Part shown: positions 56,901-64,000 of the stretch, in pieces
Layout of the letters: each line of letters begins with the position of its first letter
Position numbering within the stretch: position 1 is the stretch's first letter
Assembly: GCA_037447655.1 (NCBI GenBank)
Contig: JBBHKE010001935.1
Location: 154,086-218,085 of the forward strand
Length of the DNA stretch: 64,000 bases
Direction: 5' to 3'
Source: Zygnema cylindricum
Lineage: Eukaryota > Streptophyta > Zygnematophyceae > Zygnematales > Zygnemataceae
Notes under the pieces: generated by a model
What the model saw: only the letters and a program-made list of their open reading frames with translations
Told to the model about the DNA's origin: nothing
Database searches by the model: none
Made by a program: the position numbers and the translations under genes

Positions 56901-57439
56901 AAAGACTCATTTCCTAGAGCTTATATCTAAACCCTTATCATCTGATAAAGACGTAGAGATGAGGTTTTTGTTCAACTTCGGAATAAACAATACATCCAAG
57001 AATGTAACTATGGATGTCTTTCCTTCTAGTAACACTTTCAGATTTTTCGATCATACAAGAGTAGTAATGACTATCCTCCCATCCACGTACTCTATCTCTT
57101 CGGTGGGATTTTTTCTTATCTTAGTGAACAGGTGTTTATCTTTTCACATGTGCATGGTGGCACTTGAATCTACAATCTAGCCTGCTTCACCTTTCAACCC
57201 ACCGAAAGCACATTTATGCTTTTGTGGAATTTCGACCTCGTTTTTTGCTTCCAACTCCTTATCCAATAGGAGTTCATTGTCCTCGTCCTCGGATTCCGCC
57301 TAATGTAACTAGGTCACAAGGGCCTTTTTATTTCCTCTACGGGGTCCATTGTTCTGCCCCTCTTGTAACTGCAGCTTGGTTAACTTAGTGCACTCTAAAA
57401 TTATGTGAGCTTTGTACCTACAGAATGCACTGCTCACAA
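53956..57439 (-). pseudogene. K1 gag-pol, heavily decayed
   Basis: Reading leftward: zinc-knuckle remnant FCRYKAHIILECTKL; protease region about 57180-56860; pre-integrase MLWHKRLGHVNLDKLKEM...CSGCAQGKAH (56846-56637); integrase core VTSDNGGEYTTSQF and PKQNGVVERLNRTLSDSAKSML (56493-56140); RT with MDIKTAFLHGEFEEEIFMRK (55242-54946), YVDD lost to MFMICLF; RNase H WSDARYRETRM (54475-54245). More than ten stops or shifts in all. Confidence 0.87.
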
Positions 57440-58273
57440 GTAACCACTAAGATATCATCAACCCACTTTTGTTTCCCCGATAGCAACTGCCACCTTTGTA
57501 GGCAATGACTTTGACCAGCCTCATCCTTGTGTGGATAAAACTCTCATGAGTCCAACGTAAAAAGAATCATTGAATTTGCTCCCGGTTGGCCAAAGACAAC
57601 CTATTTATACAGAAGGTCACCTAGAGATAGGCGTCTCAAACATTACTAAGTCCTAGTCTGCCTCATCTCAGCTACCTATTACTAAACCCTAATCCAATAG
57701 GAACACTATTTTTTACAAAAGGTACAGTGGTTGATGTACTTATTGTATGTCTTTTGTAAAACGTGGCCTTCAAGGTGACGCTTGTCAAATCCGGAGCCAT
57801 GGTTCCTCTCCCATCTTGTGTGGTATCCAAATAGTGTGACGCCACGTGGCATTACGTGATGCTATTTCCAAATGCCACCAAAAGCGCATTCCGGTTGGGG
57901 GCTGCAACGAAGGTTGTCCGATCAATTAAATTTACACGTTTAAATTCTCGTTCGTGCATGAATTGTTTCATATGCGTCTCGTAGTCAGTTTGGTGTGAAT
58001 TTGCCGATGTGTCACAGTTTAAGTACGTATGAAGTCTATTACGTTCATTGTTTCGTAGTGCCTTAATGGTAAAGGCATCCGGCTATACATAATCTATAGG
58101 TTCAAGGTTCAAATCTAGTAGAAGGCACAATTTTGGTAAAATGCCACTCGACTTTAGTCTGCACCTTCTAAATAACTGGGTAGCCATGGCCTGTCTTTCA
58201 TTCTCTCTCTCTCTCTCTCTCCTTTAAAGACTAAAATAAAATAAAGACAAGATATAAATTACCTTTTTCAACA
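57440..58273 (-). repeat. 3' LTR of copia element K2
   Basis: Starts on the minus strand TGTTGAAAAAGG at 58273. It contains a CT/GA microsatellite (58205-58222), TGTATAAATAGG, a GGACTCATGAGAG half-hairpin and, on the plus strand at 58058-58128, the best tRNA-like block of the window. It differs clearly from the K1 LTR, so K2 is a separate insertion rather than a tandem copy. The end at ~57440 is approximate. Confidence 0.75.
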
Positions 58274-60872
58274 ATCCCCTTAATTTTTAGCTCTCTTTCT
58301 CTCAACCCACAACCATTTATGCAATAAAATAATTTTGGTGAAGGAACAACTTTGGTCATCATATCAGCCAGCATTTCCCCATCCGATTTGAACACAAGTT
58401 TGATAATTTTGTTTTCAACTTTTTCTCTCACAAAGCTAAGCCTTATGTCCATATGTTTGGCCTTAAAATGATGCTGGGGATTTGCAGCAATTGCAATTGC
58501 AGCGTGGTTATCACATAAAATGTTTTGCACTCCATTCTTCATAAATCCCAATTCTTGCAGCAAAGATTTCACCCACATTAATTCTTTCACAGCTGTGCGT
58601 GAAGCCATATACTCAGCCTCCATTGTAGACTGAGCGAAAATTTTTTGTTGTTTGTTGCTCTAGCAGCATGCACCCAACCCAATTTGCAAAACATATCCAA
58701 AAGTTGACCTTCTGAGTGGCACATCTCCATAACTAGCATCACTCGAAGTGGTGATGTTAGTATTCTCTCCTCCCAAATTTAACCATAATTACCTTGTTCC
58801 CACAAGATATCTCATTACCCTTTTGGCTGTCACCGTGCCTCCCAGTATTTCTTTCTCGGATTATTTTGACTTCTACTATAAACTCCTACAGCTGCTGCTA
58901 TGTTCGGACATGTACAATTTATAAAGTAGATCAAACTTCGTACAATTTGTCCATAATGATTATTCTGCATAAATTTATGTTCGTGTAGAGTTATATGATT
59001 ATCTAGGACTATTAGTCCTCCTTCACCATTCCCCTCACTAACCCTTTTAAGTTCCATAGGAAAAGAGCAACCCTTGGCTTGGTCCATCTGAAATTTTTGA
59101 AGCATATTACCGATTGCTTTTTTTTGTGTTTGTTTGATTATTTTCCTGTCTGTATCCCTTTGGATTTGTATTCCTAAAATGTACTTGGCTTCTCCTAAGT
59201 CTTTCATATCAAATCGACTACTCAAAATTCTTTTTTGTTGATTTATTTTCTCAATAGATTTACTCAAAAGAAGCAAGTCATCCACATACACTGCAATTGA
59301 AATTTCACCATTTTCATCTTCAAAAAGATAAATGGAGTGATTTGAGCTGATCCGTATGTAACTTATACCAGTAAATAACTCATCCAATTTTATGTTCCAT
59401 TGTCAGGGCGCTTGTTTTAGCCCGTATAGTGATTTAATAAACCTTTACACCTTGCTTTCTTCTCCCTCCTCTACAAATCCCTCCCGTTGTTTGATGAAAA
59501 TTTCTTCTTCTAGTTCCCCATTTAGAAAAGCAGTTTTTATGTCCATTTGATGTATTTCCATGCCTTCCGCTGCAGCTATACATAAAAGGATTATAACTGA
59601 AAGAAACCGGACTACCGGAGCAAAGGTCTCTTCATAATCAATTCTCTCCTTTTGAGTATATCCCGTTTGTTACCAATCTAGCGTTGTACCTTTTTATAGA
59701 ATTATTTGGGTTCAATTTTTTTTAAGAACCCATTTACAACCGATTGGCTTTCTATCCGGAGGACAATCTACTATCTTCGATGTGTTTGCCTCCATTATGT
59801 AACTCATTTCTTCATTAATAGCTTTTATCCATCTATCCCTTTCCAAGCTATTTATGGCTTTTAAATATGTTTCAGATTCTTCCGGATGAGACAACTTGGT
59901 TAACTTACTATTGGCCATTCTCTCTTGAATAGGTTTGTTGCTTCTCTGTCTTCCCTCAAATTTTGATGCTGATATTGAGGGCATCCTCGGATTCCGTTTG
60001 GGTATAACTTCATCTCCCCTATTCGCTAACTGTGGTTTTTCTTTAGTTTCAGTTTGAAGTGGAGCCTCATGCGTCTCCTCACTTTCTTCTCATTTGAATT
60101 TCCTGCAAATTCAATTTCTTCCTTGTTTGTTTTTGAATTATTTCAAGGTCAGGATTAAAATCCAGATCCGAAAATATCCTGATTTTAACTTCTTTGGTGT
60201 ATTTAAACGGATCTATGGATTTTACTTCATCCATAACTACAATGTGTTTGGCTAAGATTATATCCTTTTTCTTTAGATCATACACTTGGTATCCTTTGCT
60301 ATCTTTATCATATTCGACCTAGTATCCTGGCTTTCCTCTTCCTTCTAACTTCCATTTGTTTTTGTCATTATCCAAGCTAAACACTTGACTTCCAAACACT
60401 CTCAAACTACATAAATCTGGTATTCTGCCGGTCCACCTCTCATATAGAGTTTCATTTTTATTAGCTGAAGTAAGAATCCTATTTTTGATGAAGTTTGCAT
60501 AAATTATAGCTTCCGCCCAAAACCGCAAGCGTATCCTCTTATCAGTTAGCATACTGCTTCACATATCACCAAGTGTTCTGTTTAGTCTTTCGGCTACTCC
60601 ATTTTGCTCCGCATTATCGGCAACAGTTTTTTGATGATGAATTTCTCCGTTTATTAAAAACTCTTTAAACTCATTTGAGGTGTAATCCCCCCCATTATCA
60701 CTTTTTACTTCTTTTATGGGGGTCTCATGAACTTAAACACTCCAAACTTTATAATCCTTAAAGTACCGCAAAACTTCTCACTTATGATTAATGAAATATA
60801 CCTTAGTATTTCTAGACAAGTTATCAGTGATGGTCAGCATATACCTTTTCCCTACGTGTGAGTGATATCTCG
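58274..60872 (-). pseudogene. K2 pol: integrase, reverse transcriptase, RNase H
   Basis: RNase H (58623-58231) has LCDNHAAIAIAANPQHHF and runs through the polypurine tract into the LTR. RT palm IAVYVDDLLLLSKS (59387-58830) has an intact active site. RT N-part has EANTSKIVDCPPDRKPIGC (59984-59712). Integrase is seen as WAEAIIYANFIKNRILTS (60552-60319) and further fragments to YMLTITD near 60830. Broken by many stops. The rest of K2 was displaced by the insertion at 60873. Confidence 0.87.
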
Positions 60873-61888
60873 TGTTGAAATTATTAGATTTATGAGGTAT
60901 TTTCTAGGTCTGAAGTTATTAGTAAAAACAAGAAAAGTAAAAACACAGGCAGCCTGCCTCCACCTCTTCCCTCTACCCCCCATATTTGTTGTAGTCACTA
61001 AAGGATAAAGACGGTGGTGGAGCCATGGCTACCTCAGCTCCATAGGCACGATTTAAGAGTGACCTAAGTCACTCTCAACAAAAGGCTTAGTCAGGCAGGA
61101 CTCGAACCTCCGACCGGCAGAGCGTGGCGTAGCTGTCAGCTCTAACCGGTCTGTCGTAGGAGTTTGTTACATTACATGGGGTACGATATTTATTTAAACA
61201 TTGAACATAACACTAATCCGATAAACCTAACTGTGAAAAGGAAACATAGAGACATAGCTGATTCAGTGCGTTCATCTAATCCGCTGCACAAAGTAAATGA
61301 GTCGGACATTTATTTCAACGACGTGCATTAAAAGTCAGTCTTCATCTGACGGCGCTAATCGTCGCCGAGGTCTCGGAATAGTCACTTTGTTAGTTTTGGG
61401 ATGTGGCGTGACGTGGCGTGACCTAGTGATACGTGGCAAGATTGAATTGAGCAGCAGAGATTTCGGACGACATATGGACGATTTAGACGGCGACATGCGT
61501 CCACTCCATGGCTTTGTCGTATAGAGTCCGTATATAAAGTTCACCGCCCACAGTACTTTTTCGTAATTTACGGTATCTTGATTGGAGCGTACTTTAGTAA
61601 ATAGGGTTTGTGAAAGAGATGTAGGACTTGAATATTTTTAGATAGTCACCTCTCCCTTTGGAGCTTTGTATATATTGGCATTTTTTCCGGCTCAAAACTA
61701 ATTCGCTCGTGTGCCGTTTTCAGTGATTCTTTTTACTACGGCTTAGGGAAGTCCATGCTGCACAGGGGTGCAATCAAATTGTCAGTTTGCCTTTTTGGGC
61801 AGCAGTGGTTGTGGCTTGAAGTAGGTTAGTTAAAAATTATCTAGAGGCTTCCTATATTCTATAGTCTAATGGAGGACACGGAATTGCA
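60873..61888 (+). repeat. 5' LTR of copia-H
   Basis: TGTTGAAATTATT...GGAATTGCA. TATATATT at 61669-61676, a CAGTGATTCTTTTT landmark, and an antisense tRNA-like block (61091-61165) with a GGTTCGAGTCC T-arm on the minus strand. Confidence 0.85.
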
Positions 61889-62477
61889 GATTATGGGCCC
61901 ACCCTCTAGGGTGACCACCTTCAATGGATTTGGGTTCATCTATTAGGAAGCCAGGATGATGGGGGCTTTTTGCGAGAAACGATACTAGGGTATCGTTAGT
62001 GGACAAGTGAAATGTCCACCTTCAGGAATTCCACCATGATTTGGAGGGGTAAGGTTTCCTATAGCAGCGACTGCTTTCGCGGAGGAAACAGATGATGGGG
62101 ACAGGAGTTTGTCCGAAAAAGGAAAAGGGAAGAAGACACCCCTCACCCCTATTGCCACGACACCGGGAGCAGCGGCCGTGAAGACCGTGGAGAACGATAC
62201 TCAAATGTGGAAAGACATAAACATGGCTGCAAAAAACTTCATTCTAAGGCACCTCAATCAAGCTTTGGCCACACCTCACTTTCACATTTAGAAGGCCAAG
62301 GAGTTGTGGGTGAGTTTGGTGGAGATCTATAGAGGTGGTACTATTGAGGAGCTCCAATTGGCTGAGCAAAAGCTATCTTTCTTGTTTGTATATGGAGATG
62401 GAAAGTGTCGGATGGACAAGTACAATGAAAATGAAAGTTAACACTCTCATCATGAAGTTACGAAACGAGAATGAGAA
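60873..62477 (+). mobile_element. Copia element 'H': 5' LTR and start of gag, interrupted
   Basis: LTR 60873-61888 (1016 bp), inserted in K2 integrase. Its primer site GATTATGGGCCCACC follows at 61889. Gag runs from the LTR ATG (61869), has stops (near 61945, 61987, 62038), and is cut at 62477 by the next LTR. Its 3' part must lie beyond the window if it survives. Confidence 0.85.
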
Positions 62478-63525
62478 TGTTGAAATTTATAGATTTCTAG
62501 AGTATTTTCTAGGTTTAAATATGGTTTTATGAAAGGAAAAAGAAAAAGGACGGACAGCCTGCCTCCACCTCCGCTCTCTAGCCCCCATACTTGTTGTAGT
62601 CACTGAAGGAAAGAGAGAGAGGTTGATCCATGGCTGCCTTAGTTCAACAGACAGCTATTTTTAGTAGGTTACTAAAAATATACTTGACGGACCTGAGATT
62701 TGATCCCGGTACCTGCGGTTCGTCAAATCGACCGGTAGCGGTCAGCTTTATCCTAATAGACTAGGACCAATGCTAAGTGCTATGGTATGTGATAGATATA
62801 TATTTAGTTCGAAAGGATAAAGTTCATTTAACTAAAACTGTTTACGGCGTACATATATACAGTTTTATAAAGTACGTCGTACGACGCTAATTCAAAACGG
62901 ATACCACGCATTTTATTTCTACATCGGAACAAATATCGCGCAAGTATTTATTCCGGCCAAGATTACGTTTCGCATATAATCCAACGGCGCACATCATCGC
63001 CGAAATCCCGGAGTGGTCACTTTGGCATTTAGTGACGTGGCATCACCTGGCGCCACGTGGGGAGACATCATTCGGTCGCGGGAATTCCGAGGAACGTACG
63101 GATGAGTGGAAAGTATACACGCGTCCACTAATGGCCTTGTCGTACAGAGGCCGTACATAAAGTACATCGGTAGTAGTACTTTCTAGTACTATACAGTTTT
63201 GTGATTGGTTCGTACAGGCAGTAGATAGGAGCTGTGAGAGGGAATTAGGAAAAACTAGGACTTAGGAAAATTTAGGTAGATAGTCCTCTCTCTCAGAGAG
63301 TTTGTATAAATTGGCATCTTTGCCACCCTATAACTTATCGCCTGGTTGGCCGTTTTCTGTGATTCTTTTTTCTACGGACTCAGGGGAGTCCAGGCTACAC
63401 AGGGGTGCAGTCAAATTGTCAGTTTGCCTTCTTGGGCAGCAGTGGTTGTGGCTTAAATTGGGTTAGTTAAATACTATCTAGAGGCTTCCTGTATTCTGTG
63501 GTCCAATGGAGGACACAGAATTGCA
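62478..63525 (+). repeat. 5' LTR of copia-I
   Basis: TGTTGAAATTTATAG...CAGAATTGCA. Contains an ATTGGTTCGTAC block, TATAAATT at 63305-63312, a GGACTCAGGGGAGTCC hairpin (about 63377-63392) and an antisense tRNA-like block (62684-62770). Confidence 0.9.
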
Positions 63526-63994
63526 GGTTATGGGCCCACCCTCTAGGGTGCCCACCTTCAATGGATCTGGGTTCATCTATTGGGAAGCCATGATGATGGG
63601 AGCTTTGTGTGAAAAACGATATTGGGGTATCGTCAGTGGACAAGTGAAACGTCCACCTTCAGGAACTCCACCAGGATTTGGGGGAGTAAGGTTTCCTGCA
63701 ACAACGGCTGCCTCGTTGGAGGAGGCAGATGATGGGGACAGCAGTGTGTCCGAAAAGGGGAAAGGGAAGGAGACACCCCTTACTCCTATTGCCACAGTAT
63801 CGGGAGCGGCAATCGTGAAGACCGTGGAGAACGATACTCAAATGTGGGAGGATGTAAACATGGCTGCCAAGAACTTCATTCTGAGGCACCTCACTCAAGG
63901 TTTGGCCACTCCTCATCTTCACATTTACAAGGCCGAGGAGTTGTGGGTGAGTTTGGTGGAAATTTATAGAGCTGGAACTATTCAGGAGCTCTAG
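63506..63994 (+). pseudogene. copia-I gag (near-intact N-terminal part)
   Basis: Gag is the RNA-packaging shell protein. The frame opens at ATG 63506, 20 bases inside the LTR, crosses the primer site as QVMGPP and stays open for 162 codons: SRVPTFNGSGFIYWEAMMMG, a low-complexity acidic/serine linker, then the capsid helices (FILRHLTQGLATPHLHIYKAEELWVSL). A TAG at 63992-63994 stands where copia-H has a Gln codon, so a single C-to-T change may have ended this frame. The next bases (TTGGCT) still match gag. The remainder is beyond the window. Confidence 0.85.
63526..63540 (+). promoter_or_regulatory. Primer-binding site of copia-I (iMet anticodon arm)
   Basis: GGTTATGGGCCCACC is the exact reverse complement of the anticodon-arm segment GGTGGGCCCATAACC of plant initiator tRNA-Met. 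Half-tRNA priming of this kind is established for Drosophila copia and yeast Ty5. Weaker versions occur at 61889, 39127, 19402, 47447 and 52800. Confidence 0.85.
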
Positions 63995-64000
63995 TTGGCT

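Larger units (their letters stand above)
52922..57439 (-). mobile_element. Copia element 'K1': 3' LTR and internal region, 5' end missing
   Basis: The 3' LTR (52922-53955, ~1034 bp) is followed upstream by the polypurine tract AATAAGGGGAG and all pol domains back to the gag zinc knuckle near 57385-57436. There it meets the LTR of K2. The LTR is close in length and sequence to the solo LTR at 36448. Confidence 0.87.
62478..64000 (+). mobile_element. Copia element 'I': 5' LTR and gag, continues past the window
   Basis: LTR 62478-63525 (1048 bp) lands in the gag of copia-H after GAGAA (62473-62477). Primer site and gag follow. This is the innermost, hence youngest, insertion of the nest at the right edge (K2, then H, then I). 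Confidence 0.88.

Noticed and set aside
58058-58128. Functional tRNA gene
   Set aside because: The acceptor stem is perfect but the T stem does not pair and related blocks are more degraded. Annotated as tRNA-like LTR sequence only.
57440-58273. K1 and K2 as a tandem array sharing one LTR
   Set aside because: This LTR and the K1 LTR (52922-53955) are too different in length and sequence to be a pair.

Overview
This window is non-coding-rich, AT-rich nuclear DNA of a plant (streptophyte). The signs are Ty1/copia and Ty3/gypsy retrotransposons with plant-type polyproteins, GT-AG introns with T-rich tracts, tRNA-iMet primer sites, and degenerate CCCTAAA-like (plant telomere type) tracts. I cannot name the genus. 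There is no prokaryotic gene organisation. Two runs of ten Ns (9769-9778 and 52014-52023) are assembly gaps, so order across them is not proven by the sequence.

Left third (1-18.6 kb): gene-poor DNA holding small DNA transposons and tandem repeats. Six TA-flanked MITEs share a terminal repeat close to CACCGCGAATCGTTATTA. A non-autonomous hAT has a perfect 8-bp target duplication. A second hAT-like element has a damaged hAT relative inside it. There are two minisatellite families, an A-rich telomere-like tract, and a large fold-back element at about 15.9-17.8 kb. Among these sit the only host-gene candidates. The best is a two-exon gene (1792-2409, +) for a secreted peptide with six cysteines in the mature part. 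The second is a three-exon lysine/glutamate-rich gene (5342-6669, -) lacking its 5' end. A small secreted-protein gene (14623-14948, -) and a cysteine-rich terminal exon (17826-17981, +) are weaker.

Middle (18.6-49.6 kb): a copia element with both LTRs (18602-24488, target duplication CGGAT); a solo LTR (24970-26087); a copia gag-protease relic; a 5'-truncated copia (29487-33990, -); and a gypsy element (34020-46094) interrupted by a solo copia LTR (36448-37493) and by a complete copia element (38144-44545). From 46095 comes a non-coding LTR retrotransposon (LARD-like) whose second LTR ends in an inverted copy of its own first 112 bp.

Right part (49.6-64 kb): a Mutator-like element with an internal long palindrome and an 11-bp target duplication; LTR and gag fragments; and a nest of copia elements (K1, K2 on the - strand, then two + strand elements, one inserted in the other and running off the window).

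All copia reading frames that can be followed end to end are broken by stops or frameshifts. Recurrent themes worth attention are a primer site matching the anticodon arm (not the 3' end) of initiator tRNA-Met, Gag translation apparently starting inside the LTR, and a tRNA-like module lying antisense in nine related LTRs.
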